Positions 16,733 to 27,734 of a stretch of DNA of 64,000 bases are shown in pieces. The notes under the pieces were generated by a model. The model saw only the letters and a program-made list of their open reading frames with translations, did no database searches and was not told the origin of the DNA. Origin of the DNA: Paulinella micropora (Eukaryota > Cercozoa > Imbricatea > Euglyphida > Paulinellidae); assembly GCA_019918135.1 (NCBI GenBank), contig WBZZ01006317.1, positions 5,001 through 69,000 of the forward strand, read 5' to 3'. The first letter of the stretch is position 1; each line of letters starts with the position of its first letter. The position numbers were made by a program, and so were the translations under genes.

Positions 16733-17195
16733 ATTTGAGGGTCTAATGATTTCGTGGTGCCCGCGTGGAAAAGGGTCGTGATACATAACGGTAGGATACA
16801 GAGAGCATATGTCAATGTATTTCGCGTATTCGTTCTCGTGCCGTGATTTCCAATACAATGTTAGAGCATCCGTTCTACCTCCAAACATTGCTTCTCGCGG
16901 GTTAAGTCCTTCTTGTTCCGTAATTCGTTCATTAGTATCTTCCGCTAGGGTTTCACTTGTTTTCATTAATCTCCATTCACATTCCCATATACTTATTATT
17001 TTGCTTACTTGTTTGCTTAGGTCTTTTTCTCGTCTCATTGTTGCCTTGTATAGTTCGCCCATCGTTTCATTCTTCTTAGTATTGATTGTATTTCTATTAA
17101 AGCACTTTGGGCATCCGTGCCAGAAACATCCGTGAAATTCGTAAGCGGTTTTGTTCTTCTCATCCCAGCCGTCTACGTAAACATTTGATTGCCCT

Positions 17196-17215
17196 TGCGG
17201 AGATTTCACCTCCGC
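17196..17215. repeat. GCGGAG palindrome inside polymerase gene
   Basis: TGCGGAG-ATTTCA-CTCCGCA followed by CCTCC, the inverted counterpart of the GGAGGTGCGGAG sites before the ATPase and penton genes. Confidence 0.55.
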
Positions 17216-19559
17216 ACCTCCAGGTTTTGATAAAACTTTTTCAAAAAGTTTCAAGTTAAACATCTTTTCTCCACCATTGAATGCGTGTTTGATATCCGTT
17301 TGGTCTAACCTGCTTGTGTAAGCTATCCATTCAACACAAGCCCGAGAGGTTATCCTGTTTTGCTTTTCTGCCTTCAACACAGCAATTGAATTCTCTGGCA
17401 TAAACTTAGCCCGATACAAAGCCATAACACAACTAGCAATAGTTGTATATTGAAACGGGTCAATACCGAATTCTAGAAACTGCTTTCTAAAATCCATACA
17501 TCCCCTTCTCAAAATATCAACATCGCTATGACAGTATTCCGCGATTTCCTTCTGCATATCAAATGTGCTGTTTCTTTGGCTTTCATACCATTCTAAGAAT
17601 TCCTCCCTTTTCTTATCTTTCATCGTGTCGTAGCCGTAGTGCTTCTTATGTGGCATAACACCAACATAATTTTTATTCTTGTCAGTATTGAAGAAGTGAG
17701 GGAAGAAACCCTTTTTAAGTTCTTTCAATCCGAATGTTTTAGGAAAATCAGCCAGAGGCATAGTCAAGAAACTGAGACTATCAATGAAGCGGTATTTCTT
17801 CAAAGTCATCATCATTATCTTACCGCCTTGATAAATGACGAATGGTGCTTGTCCGTTATCTACCAACCATTTAAGAATAAACTGACAATCATAACCGCGA
17901 CTGTTATGAGCAATGAATGTAAAACCGTTATGCTTAGATTCAAAAGCCCACTTACAGAAATCATCAATGTTCTTATGGATAACTGGTGGTTCCTTAGCAT
18001 CGTAATACTGACTTTCCGAATGATTGACTATGTGCTCACCAGTATCCTGTGTCGCCTCAAAATCAAAGAATATGTATTTCTCTGAAAAAGGTAATATGTC
18101 TTTCTTCACGATTTCACATTGGTGTTCAAGTGGTTTCAGTTCCTTACAATTACGGCATTTCGCATATCCGCATTTGTGTTTGTCTTTCTTCCTGTAATTA
18201 ATACCACACGAAAGACATTTCGCTTTGATATCGCAATTCGTCCTCTTGTGATTATTAAAACAGACCGTATTTGGAAACTTTCTATTACACGAATAGCAAT
18301 CAGTCCAATTTCTTCTATCGTTAATACCTTTACAGCCTTTGGTTTCGCAGATATTGCAAGTGGTTTCGCAGGAATGTCTTTCCATATATCCTCTTAGGCA
18401 TAACTCACAGAAGTTCTTTTTACCTACCATAGACTTCATATTAGTTATAGCATCGTAGTGGTTCTCAGTCTTAAGAATGTAAAGGTTCGTAAGTCGCTCG
18501 CCTTTCTCAAACTTTAAGTCTGTATCAAAAACAATCGTGTCAGGAAATTCAACAATAACCAGATTGTATTTAATGTGGCTAGCAAAGGTTTTAATTTCAG
18601 GAATACCGCACACATCCTGAATGACATTCGCTTCTTCGTGTAGTTTCAAAGCCATCTCCTCCTGTATCTTTCGTCCCATTAATATTGTCTTGTATTTATT
18701 GTGTTTTTCAATTTTTGCTTTTACTACAACAATTGCTCTGGCTAAGCATATGTTGTCTGTATTATTAATTTTAATTACCCCTCTCTTTTTATACACATCT
18801 AACTTATTGATTATTTGAAGCCTCGTTCCGCCCGTCGGCATTTCAACAGATTTCAAAACGAACCTAAACTTATCCATATTAGTTCCCTTTTCATCTGTAT
18901 AAAGGCTTTCGTTGCTTTGAAATAATGCTGACAGTCTTTCCAAAACTTCGCCGACAGAAATCTCGTTAAGCTTTTTCAACTTTGTAGATACTGCTCCATA
19001 GTAATCTACAAACTTGATACTTACACTGACCATACTTCCCTGTTTCTGTCTTTTGATAAAGTCGTTCAGTATTATCTCAATGAAACGCAAAACATCGTCC
19101 ATACTGAAAGAAGTGAAGTTGCCTCTAATCCTAACCCAATACAGGCTTTCATTAACACCCAGCACGTGCTTCTTTCTATCTACGTGTTTGATTTCGTAGT
19201 TAGCATACCGCATTAGGTCTTTCACACGTTCTTTTCTTTCTCTCACTTTCGCTTCAAACACTTTCGCCTCAAACTGAGGAGGTAATGGTGGTGCTACTGG
19301 AATACCTTGTTTCTGTTCCTCAAAGTAAACAGCACCTCTTACTCGGTTCAAGTAATTCTGGGCCGTTGTCGTATCCACCTTATACTTTCTCGTCTGCGGT
19401 ATTATGTATAGCACATCGCGCCCCCTGACCCTTTTGATTTCATAATTAATATTGTGTTCCCTAAATTTGTCCAACCTATACTGAATACCGTTGTAAGTGT
19501 GTGTCTCCATAGATTTTCTGTCAGAAAATCGGTTTGTTTGTTCAAACAAACTTATGTTG

Positions 19560-19620
19560 GTCGGTGTATATATTGGAAAATATTTTTTTCAAAATTAAAA
19601 ATTAATTATATCAATCGTCT
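19560..19620 (-). promoter_or_regulatory. Polymerase-gene upstream AT-rich region
   Basis: TATTGGAAAATATTTTTTTC lies about 55 bp upstream of the polymerase ATG (minus strand). The polymerase of element C has TATTGGAATATATTTTTTCC in the same place (42,950..42,972). Probably a shared early promoter. Confidence 0.5.
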
Positions 19621-19724
19621 GCCCCCGCCGTGGTCTGCCGTGTGCTCCCCGTGTCTATATATACGGGGGGCCCAATGTTTAGATGAAAATTAGGGCGGGG
19701 CGGGCGGTGCTGGCAGGGCGGGCT

Positions 19725-19780
19725 GAAAGGGGCTCTGCCCCTTTCAAACCCCACAGTGGGGTTGTAGGGGTTTACCCCTA
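19725..19780. repeat. GC hairpins at right end of element A
   Basis: GAAAGGGG-CTCTG-CCCCTTTC (19,725..19,745) and GTAGGGG-TTTA-CCCCTA (19,764..19,780). They overlap the last codons of the AP2-like gene, and the sequence to the left (19,620..19,720) is unusually GC-rich for this element. Confidence 0.6.
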
Positions 19781-20154
19781 GTACTGTGAATTTTTGATTT
19801 CATATGTCTTGCTTTGCTACTCCTATTTATTTCAACTCCGCATTCACACTTGAAAGGAGTCTTCTTCCAATTCCTTTTCTTTTCTTTTTTGATTTCTTTT
19901 GTTTCCTTATCATAATTAACTTTCCATTCATCATACTTTGGTTTTACTTTTTCATCGTAGTATTTTTTTGCTTCTTCCATTGCTTGTTCTTGGTTTCTTC
20001 GTTTTCCAATACTAAAACTCTTACACATCGTTTGATTTCCTTCTCTCCATTGAATTTTTACCATCGGTCTCTTTTCATTATTCTTTAACATAATACATCC
20101 TTTTGAAATTGTAAATCTGCGATTTGACTTTTTTTCCGTGTCTTGGATGTTCAT
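19744..20154 (-). CDS. Small AP2-like DNA-binding protein with C2H2-like finger
   Basis: 136 residues from the ATG at 20,154 (MNIQDTEKKSNRRF); a start at 20,091 is also possible. A central segment (RPMVKIQWREGNQ..KSFSIGKRRNQEQAMEEAKKYYDE) resembles the AP2-type DNA-binding fold often linked to mobile nucleases, and the end FKCECGVEINRSSKARHMKSKIHS is a C2H2-like zinc finger. The last codons run through the GC hairpins, so the tail may be recent. Possible regulator of the element or end-binding protein (inference). No copy is seen in B, C or D. Moderate confidence that it is a functional gene of element A. Confidence 0.55.
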   Translation of the reverse strand: MNIQDTEKKSNRRFTISKGCIMLKNNEKRPMVKIQWREGNQTMCKSFSIGKRRNQEQAMEEAKKYYDEKVKPKYDEWKVNYDKETKEIKKEKKRNWKKTPFKCECGVEINRSSKARHMKSKIHSTRGKPLQPHCGV

Positions 20155-20230
20155 CCTGTCTGTGTCTTTATATTTTAACGGTATTATTTTAAATATTAAT
20201 ATTGCGAAGCTACGCTTGCAAAGCGTATCC

Positions 20231-20575
20231 GTTGCCATTTTGTCCCGTGCGGGCCGGCCGGGGTGTGTCCCTGGGGGCGGGGGGTGTGTATTGAAAAAGT
20301 GTGCCGAAGTGGTATTTTGTATTTTTTTTGTTTTGGAGCAAATCCACAACTACCAAAACACAAAAATACTATTTGGAGAAATTGGCCTTCTTTTCGCTTT
20401 GTCAAAAATCGTATTTTTGGCAAAGGAGAAAATCTGTAGGTCTATTTTACAGTTTTCGTGTTTTGGTCACGGGCTCATTTCCTTTTTGCCTATTGCCATT
20501 TTGTCCCGTGCGGGCCGGCCGGTGTGTGTCACTGGGGGCGGGGGGTGTGTATTGAAAAACTGTGCCCAAGTGGCA
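20231..20575. repeat. GC-rich direct repeat, two copies about 260 bp apart
   Basis: The unit of about 80 bp starts at TTGCCATTTTGTCCCGTGCG, passes through GGGCCGGCCGG and GGGGGCGGGGGGTGTGTATT, and occurs at about 20,233..20,313 and 20,493..20,573. The two differ by a few bases. No gene is visible here. It may be a host dispersed repeat cut by element insertion, or a piece of the element terminus. Confidence 0.7.
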
Positions 20576-20590
20576 CCCTATACTACTTGC

Positions 20591-21690
20591 TATTCTTTTT
20601 TTCTGTACACAACAATCTGTGGAAAAAACTCTGCACAAAAGTTTGTGAAAAGCGACCGGCATGATTTTGCATTTCCTTCCTACGTACTCTCAACTCATGT
20701 CATCCCTTGCATGTTTCTGCTATAACGTGTTTGTTGAAGCTATAAATGTCATTTCCTAACATTGCACGACCCAGCTTAATCTATTTTTCATAAACCAGCA
20801 ATTCGATGAAACTCGTTTTTGGATTGCTGTTTTGCAAACTTTTGTGCAGAGATTTTATTGAGAACATGACATTTCGAGAAAATGTAACAGCATTCCCGCT
20901 CTTTTCCCAGCTCAGAATGAGCGGGAATGCTATTCTTTTTTTCTGTACACAACAATCTGTGGAAAAAACTCTGCACAAAAGTTTGTGAAAACCGACCGGC
21001 ATGATTTTGCATTTCCTTCCTACGTACTCTCAACTCATGTCATCCCTTGCATGTTTCTGCTATAACGTGTTTGTTGAAGCTATAAATGTCATTTCCTAAC
21101 ATTGCACGACCCAGCTTAATCTATTTTTCACAAACCAGCAATTCGATGAAACTCGTTTTCGGACTGCTGTTTTGCAAACTTTTGTGCAGAGATTTTATTA
21201 AGAGCATGACATTACGAGAAGATGTAACAGCATTCCCGCTCTTTTCCCAGCTCAGAATGAGCGGGAATGCTATTCTTTTCTTCTGTACACAACAATCTAT
21301 GGAAAAAACTCTGCACAAAAGTTTGTGAAAACCGACCGGCATGATTTTGCATTTCCTTCCTAGTACGTACTCTCAACTCATGTCATCCCTTGCATGTTTC
21401 TGCTGCAACGTGTTTGTTGAAGCTATAAATGTCATTTCCTAACATTGCACGACCCAGCTTAATCTATTTTTCACAAACCAGCAATTCGATGAAACTCGTT
21501 TTTGGATTGCTGTTTTGCAAACTTTTGTGCAGAGATTTTATTGAGAGCATGACATTTCGAGAAGATGTAACAGCATTCCCGCTCTTTTCCCAGCTCAGAA
21601 TGAGCGGGAATGCTATTCTTTTCTTCTGTACACAACAATCTGTGGAAAAAACTCTGCACAAAAGTTTGTGAAACTGACCGGCATGATTTT
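20591..21690. repeat. 340-bp tandem repeat, about 3.2 units, with inverted arms
   Basis: Units start at about 20,591, 20,931, 21,271 and 21,614 (periods 340, 340, 343) and are nearly identical. Each contains a hairpin GCATTCCCGCTC...GAGCGGGAATGC and outer inverted arms AAACTTTTGTGCAGAG and CTCTGCACAAAAGTTT about 130 bp apart, so each unit can fold on itself. No coding signal; the ORFs inside are repeat artefacts. Satellite or foldback-element array. Confidence 0.9.
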
Positions 21691-21707
21691 GCATTTCCTC
21701 TTCAATA

Positions 21708-22220
<513 letters not shown>

Positions 22221-22361
22221 GCATAGTTTAAAGAGGGGAGTATAGATACTAGCTTTAGTATAACTAGCTAGTGTGTGTGGCCTTCTATCAGTGAGCCTTT
22301 CTCTGTCCTTTTTTTTTTTAGTGATTCCCTATAGTGATTCATGTGTATTTCAAACTTTAGG

Positions 22362-25063
22362 TATGCCATGCTGAGGGCTAGCAAGGCGCCGATATATGTG
22401 GCACACCGTGGTGGTGGCTACGGAGTCTTTGCTGATAAATACCTTCCTCCTTCTTTTCAGCTTGGGCTCCTCGAACCAGGAGGAAAGTCTTTGCGTGCTG
22501 CAGATCATGCTGCATTTTCTGATCATTTCACATGCAAATTGGGAGTTCCCTGCAAACAGGGATGCATCCAATTAAATTCATTAACGAATCGAGCAGGAAT
22601 GCAATGCATCTCATCAACTCTTCATCGCAAGGGTTCAACAAGCTCGACGATGACACTTGCCGACCGAACGTGAAGGTAAATTATGTTAGTTGTTACATAC
22701 ATCCATGCAATGTAAGTTTTTGTTACGTGTGTTGTATTTTTTCTATAAATATTGTTGTAAATAATGTCAGGTCAGCAAGGGTACTCCTATTGTGACTGTC
22801 ACCACCGCAATATCGAAAGATCAAGAGATTTTGCTCAGCTATGCACCTAATCCAGACCTAGAGATAGCTACGCTGCCAAGCGATGCACATCCGGTCTGGT
22901 TGAAAGAGGCTGCCAAGGAAGGAGCTAAAATCCCAGTTTTCCTGTTCGAGACTGACATTGGTCATGTATGTTTCATCGTTCCTGAGAAAGAACATCCGCT
23001 TCCACTTAAGTCAATTTCCTTGCTTCATGAAGCAAAGGTTGAACTTTTAGCGTCGGTCAGCAGTATTAGTTCTGATGGAAAGCAACCGCTCTCCAGGTCA
23101 TCATCTATTCCGCCGGAAAAAAAGAGGAAGCTTCTCGACAGCGTGTCCTCAATTTCAGATAGTCGCCGCACGCTTCTGCCCAGGGAAAGCTCGGACATTA
23201 CAGTCATCACAGAAAAATCAAGCTTGAGTGATGCACAGGTTAAAAATAAATAAATGAAAATTATTACTGAGAAGATTCTTTTTTACAGGCAGGTGTTCCT
23301 GACGTTGATGCTAACCTCGACAGCTGGAAACAGTCAGACAGTTCTACTGTCACTACAGGATATGATGTTAGTAGCTGCAGCAGCTCTAGACTATATCTTC
23401 CTACTGGCTCCATGGTAATTTTTTTTCTCTACCTGTCTATGTTCATGCTGGTTAATGTTCATAAGCGATCTTGTTTGCGTAGAACGTCGACGAAGAGTGT
23501 TCAGATACGGATTCAAACGGTGATGCTGCATCTATCAACCCTGGATTGCTTCCTCCTCTGGTCGGCGTGGACGATGCGGAATTATCCAACGAGCTTCGAT
23601 TGAACTTCGACGAGCTTATGGAATCGAATGAGCTGTTGTATAACATCATGAGATTATCACCAATTCCTTACAGCAGACCACGTAAGAATCCAACGCGCCC
23701 CTACACGATGAAAAGTAGCCTGGCAGCGTATCTACGGGATCGGTGATAAAGTTTTGTCAAGAGCACACAAACTTCTTGCAAATAACACGAAGGTTTTGAC
23801 AAAAAGCTACTCAACCGTTCCTGAAACAGAAGATGTGGTAGCAGTATTACTCTGCGAGAAGTTCATGGAGAGTTACCCGGAGATATGCAGCGACGGAATA
23901 TGGAGGATGCAAGAAATGGCTCAGGACGCAGGAGTCCAAAACTATGTTCGCGAGAATTGGAAAGATATGTGCCTTCGGTTTGGTTGTTCGAAACGAGTTG
24001 ATCCAAATAATCCTCCGACAGACAATACGATCAACAAAGTTTGGCGCATGGATTTTCCGCACGTCAAGTTTGTCAGAGGTATTATGCATATTTTCGTTAT
24101 CATTACTTATTACAGGTTTGTTTTGCAGAAGGAGATTTCTCAAAATGCGAGATCTGCACAGAGCTTGCTGCTGATCATTCTAACGGTTTCAGGACTGAAG
24201 TAGAAGCTCAAGAATGGCGTCGCCGTAGCAGGCTTCATCACAAAATTCACAGGGCGTGCCGCGTTGCCAGCATGCAGCGCAAGAAGGCAGCACCAGCAGA
24301 TTTTGCTGCCACAGTCATATCAGCCGATATGAAACCGCCAGTGAAGATCCCATCTTGCCGCCGCGCCGCGAAAGATTTCAAAGGAAAAATTGTGTTTCGC
24401 CTTTGCGTTGGAATCAATACCTGCTACACTACCGATACGCATTTTATTCTGACGTACCTTGAAGGCGCGGTAGAACACGGCGCGAACAGCAACATTACTA
24501 TGCTTGCCGCACTTTTACATTGGCAACTTTGGAACCCTCGCACAATGCAAGCGTGGAAATTATATCTTGAGTGGGACGGAGCTGGTGATAACACCGCGTG
24601 GGCGATGCTGGGTTTCCTTGGGCTCAATGTCGTTGACAGAGGAATCCGTTTCCAAGTAGAGTCACATCGCAAGCCACCAGGGCACGGGCACGATGGAGAT
24701 GATCAGGAATTTCGAGTTATGGATATCGGGTGGAAGAGCACCTTCCTGACAACTAACATCGCTCAAGCGTTATTAAAGCTCATTCTTGCATTCAAGAAGC
24801 AGCACAAGAAGAGGCATGTGCTGGTTGTTCTCGGATGTAACTACGACTGGATGACTCATTTTAGCCCGTGTATGAACAAGAGTTTCAAAAACTACAACAA
24901 ACCCTTGGCATATAGAATCACCAAGAAAGATCCTGACGCTTTGCCGACTGTAGAGATCGCTACTTGGGGAGACGCACAGGATTTTCATGGAGTGCGTGAT
25001 GATCCCAGAGGAGAACCGATCAATTTGTTTATCGGACGCCCCGGTAATAATATTATCTATCTT

Positions 25064-25114
<51 letters not shown>

Positions 25115-26215
25115 CTCTTTCTCTCGTTCTATCTATCTATCTCTCTCTCTATTTATGACAGCGACCGACATGCCTCCCAAGCTTCCAGTCGGCTACTTCG
25201 TCAATCCGCGCCTGAAGAAGGATATTCGTGCTTTGGCTACTAAATACCTAGGGCCGGATGAGCGAGCACATGTGGAGGAAATGTTAGCAGGTGGAAATTT
25301 GACCAGAGTAGAGGTGGATGGAGATTACTTCGAAGGCGGCCTGCCCGGCCGTCCTGCTCATATGTCCTGTGTCGATGCAAAAGGCAAGGAATGGAGAGCA
25401 GAATTTCGATTGATCGACGAGCTACCTGTAAATTGGATGGAGTTGCCTCAAGAACGACAGGAGAAAATGAACGCACTTACGCGTTTGACCGATGAAGAGC
25501 TGCTGTCCTTACCACGCACTTATTTTGTTAATGAAGGACGTCCTCCAGCTCACCCGAGATGGCGTGGTGCAAGACAGCTTACTAGCGAAGAAAAGCAGGA
25601 GCAGGATTTAGCATTTGGAAATGCTTCTGAGCCTTGGCGGAAAATTCTCACGTTGCTAAGATCGTCAGAGGAAAAAAAGCAATTTGCGTCCAAGCAGATG
25701 GTAGTTAGCGAATTGAAATCATGGATGAGAATGCATGGTGTTGCAACGCAAAACTCCGATCGGAAACAGTTCAAGAAGGCAGAGCTTATTGAACAAGCGT
25801 GGAACCATTTCGAACGATGCGACTGTGGGTTCCCTGAGGAAGAAGAGCTTGGTGCTGCTCAGCCTGCAGAACCAGTGGCAGATTCAGAGGATGACTTATC
25901 TGATACTTCATCTTCCAGTTCATCAACTGACTCATCGTCTGATCGATCTTCTGGTTCAGAGGAAGAAAAGCATGGTATTAGTTTTCTTCTTCTTCTTCTT
26001 CTTCTTCTTCTTCTTCTTCTTCTTCTTCTTCTTCTTCTTCTTCTTCTTCTTGTTCTTCTCCTCCTTAACATGATGCTATCCATATTGTAGATGATTCAGA
26101 TCGCTCCGACGCAAGTTGGAGAATGCGTAACTCAGGAATCCGTTTGCGCGGACGTCGCCGCGCACGTCGTGCTGCGGGTGGACGTGGACGTGGACGTGGA
26201 CGTGGTCGTATGTGA
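22362..26215 (+). CDS. Multi-exon gene: SET-like N-terminus, DUF7869-like (transposase-like) domain, RG-rich tail
   Basis: Exons inferred: 22,362-22,494, 22,560-22,675, 22,771-23,238, 23,289-23,414, 23,483-23,681, 23,719-24,078, 24,129-25,043, 25,162-25,974, 26,091-26,215; all introns GT-AG and all joins keep frame. The N-terminus reads YVAHRGGGYGVFA, then FINESS, CRPNVKV and ISKDQEILLSYAP, a reduced SET-like pattern. The central exon has TYLEGAVEHGANSN, LEWDGAGDNTAW and PPGHGHDGDDQEF, resembling the DUF7869/KDZ-type RNase-H-like transposase fold. The last exons give an acidic Ser-rich region and RGRGRGRGRM. Upstream exons may exist. Either a captured DNA transposon gene or a host gene. Base composition is richer in GC than the flanking elements. 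Intron at 25,044-25,161 holds CT/TA repeats; intron at 25,975-26,090 holds (CTT)n. Confidence 0.65.
25062..25150. repeat. CT/TA microsatellite within an intron
   Basis: CTCTCT run, then TATATATA, then CT-rich again, lying inside the intron 25,044..25,161. Confidence 0.85.
25983..26055. repeat. (CTT)n microsatellite within an intron
   Basis: Long TTC/CTT run after GTATTAG and before CATATTGTAG, inside the last intron of the SET-like gene. Confidence 0.9.
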
Positions 26216-26749
26216 TTATTTTTTTTGAATGAATTTTTCTGGGTCCGACTTTTTCATAATGGTTTTTGTCTAGGGCAACTGCAACTGTAACGCTTCTTCT
26301 AAAAACTGAAATTAGAAATTTGTTTAACTCTGATAATGCACCAGAATCTGATGTGAAGCGTCCTCCCTCCGACCCATTCCCCCCCCCCCCCCCCACCCCC
26401 CCCCCTCCCCCCTCTACGTACAAACCATGTCTTAATATAGTAAAATGCTTAATATAAGCAAGAATAAACAGTAAAAGCAAATTCTGCATGTTGGGCATTG
26501 TTATCATCATAGATTCATGGTAGCCGGGACTACGAAAAAGTAGAAAAATTACCGTGTCGGACCGGTTCCTGCCCACCTCTGAAGATGAAGTTAAAGTGTA
26601 TTACAATTAATAAAAACATATTTTAATATTATTTTTATATGTTCTGCAATCAGGGAATTCATTTCCTTTCATTTCCACACGTTTTCAAAAAAGTCCATAT
26701 ACTTCATGGAAAATTTCGGAAAAAGGGATACCCCCAAGATTGTCGAATG
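26216..26749. other. Intergenic stretch with poly-C tract
   Basis: No gene seen. Contains a C-rich tract at about 26,379..26,412 and AT-rich unique sequence up to the edge of the next element. The poly-C run may be prone to assembly error. Confidence 0.6.
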
Positions 26750-26789
26750 TTTAGTTTTATTGGATAGGCATTTTTTGTTTTGTTTTTGA

Positions 26790-26855
26790 AGTAGTGTAAG
26801 TTGATTAATACACGAAATATATTTATAGAAAAAAAAATTCTAAATTAATTGATAT
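26790..26855 (-). promoter_or_regulatory. Remains of capsid-gene promoter at cut edge of B
   Basis: Reverse-strand sequence TTTAGAATTTTTTTTTTC and ATAAATATATT matches the promoter before the D1 major capsid gene (57,480..57,525). The leader CAAAAACAAAACAAAAAATG that follows the D1 promoter is also recognisable at 26,755..26,785. Confidence 0.55.
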
Positions 26856-27667
26856 TTATCTCTTTTTCAACAAATTGAAAAATGAATTAAATAAACTAAA
26901 ATAATTAGTTTCACGATAAACCAATAAAGTCATAACGATACCTAAACCATTAAGATTTATTGCTTGGTCATTTTCGTCTGTCAAGTAAAACCTGAATACA
27001 TTGTTTGATTAGCAAACAATCTTTAACCATACTCAGACCCGCTTCCATCATAGATAACAGAACCAAAAGGAATTTCGTTGGCTGTGTATATTTCTTGTAG
27101 CACATGATTATCACCTTCATTCACCAAATCCGATTGAAGATACAAAGTTTTTTCACCAGTTAAAATAATTACATTCGGCGATTTAATAAAATCATTTGCA
27201 AAGAAATATGTTGAATTTCTATCAAAACCCATAACCTCGTGAATACGGGTATCACCATCAAATATAAACAGCGGTTGAATACCTCCGTTATTTGAAACAC
27301 TGAATGTTAATTTACCATCCTCCGCTTCCGTGTTTGTATTGTTGCTTGAGACTACATAAGTATAATCATTCGGACTTTCTGCCGTCAGTATCTCAGACAA
27401 CTTATTTTTTAAGTTGTTCATTGTGTAGTTGCCCTCAGGTATTGTAATTAAAGCCTCATACCCGTCTTCGGATAATGTAAAAGTATTATATGGTGAAGCC
27501 ACAGAGTAATACGATTTCGGCACATAAATATGAAGAATTTTACAATGTGTGGGATTGTCTAGCCCCTTCATATTGACTTCGTGTGTAAAGTCACTGTCTG
27601 TTCCCGTTATTCTATTTTTGCTGTTGATATAGTAAATACCCGAACTTCTTCCTCCCTTGTACTCCAT
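26856..27667 (-). pseudogene. Penton / minor capsid protein, broken copy (B)
   Basis: Starts MEYKGGRSSGIYYINSKNRI at 27,667 and shows the same motifs as the penton of A: HCKILHIYVPKSYY, IPEGNYTMNNLKNKL, HEVMGFD, EKTLYLQSDLV. The C-terminal coding sequence is still recognisable to 26,856. Broken (about one break). Very similar in DNA to the D1 penton at 56,664. In B it is followed by only the promoter and first codons of a major capsid gene, where the element is cut off. Confidence 0.85.
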
Positions 27668-27734
27668 CGTAGGTGCTTTTTATAAAAACTACCTACAACC
27701 TCAAAAGCCTATATATTAGAAAATATCTTTTATA

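Larger units (their letters stand above)
15390..19510 (-). pseudogene. Protein-primed family B DNA polymerase (pPolB), nearly whole, about one break
   Basis: Replicates the linear element using a protein primer. About 1,380 codons. Order: N-terminal region with a possible terminal-protein part; Cys-rich zinc clusters (CELCLRGYMERHSC, CNICETKGC, CYSCNRKFP); exonuclease motifs FFDFEAT, IAHNSRGYDCQF and YCHSDVDILRRG; a VSR-endonuclease-like insert FHGCFWHGCPKCF typical of Polinton polymerases; then polymerase motifs DICSLYPTVM, CLNSLWGKFG and YHDTDS. Start taken at METHTYNG; a start 39 bp further upstream is possible. Two GC hairpins (16,676..16,732) and a GCGGAG palindrome (17,196..17,215) lie in frame inside it. 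Convergent with the lipase gene. Confidence 0.9.
1..20154. mobile_element. Polinton/Maverick-type element A (left end outside window)
   Basis: A near-complete Polinton-type element whose hallmark genes are all recognisable: integrase, packaging ATPase, adenain-like protease, penton, major capsid protein and protein-primed DNA polymerase. Genes for capsid and fibre run on the plus strand; integrase, the FLKF-tailed protein, ExoX-like protein and polymerase run on the minus strand. About two breaks (polymerase, protease); the other genes look whole. It carries its own family of GC-rich hairpins not seen in the other copies. The right end is uncertain: the last plausible element gene ends near 20,154, and I could not see terminal inverted repeats because the other end lies outside the window. 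Protein-level divergence from B and D indicates an older split, but its good preservation argues for fairly recent insertion. Confidence 0.9.

Noticed and set aside
19550-20154. Terminal inverted repeat of element A
   Set aside because: The opposite end is outside the window and no match to this stretch was found elsewhere, so it cannot be supported.
20591-21690. Possible CRISPR array or gene family in the 340-bp repeats
   Set aside because: Units are long, nearly identical and without spacers; ORFs in them are the same repeat read several times.
22495-22559. Frame change in the first part of the SET-like gene
   Set aside because: A GT-AG intron with the right phase explains it, so there is no need to call the gene broken; RNA evidence would decide.
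25859-26083. Poly-Arg and poly-Leu/Phe ORFs near 26,000
   Set aside because: They read the (CTT)n tract, which lies in a predicted intron.
26266-26576. Pro- or Gly-rich ORFs over the poly-C tract
   Set aside because: Low-complexity sequence without conservation or start context.
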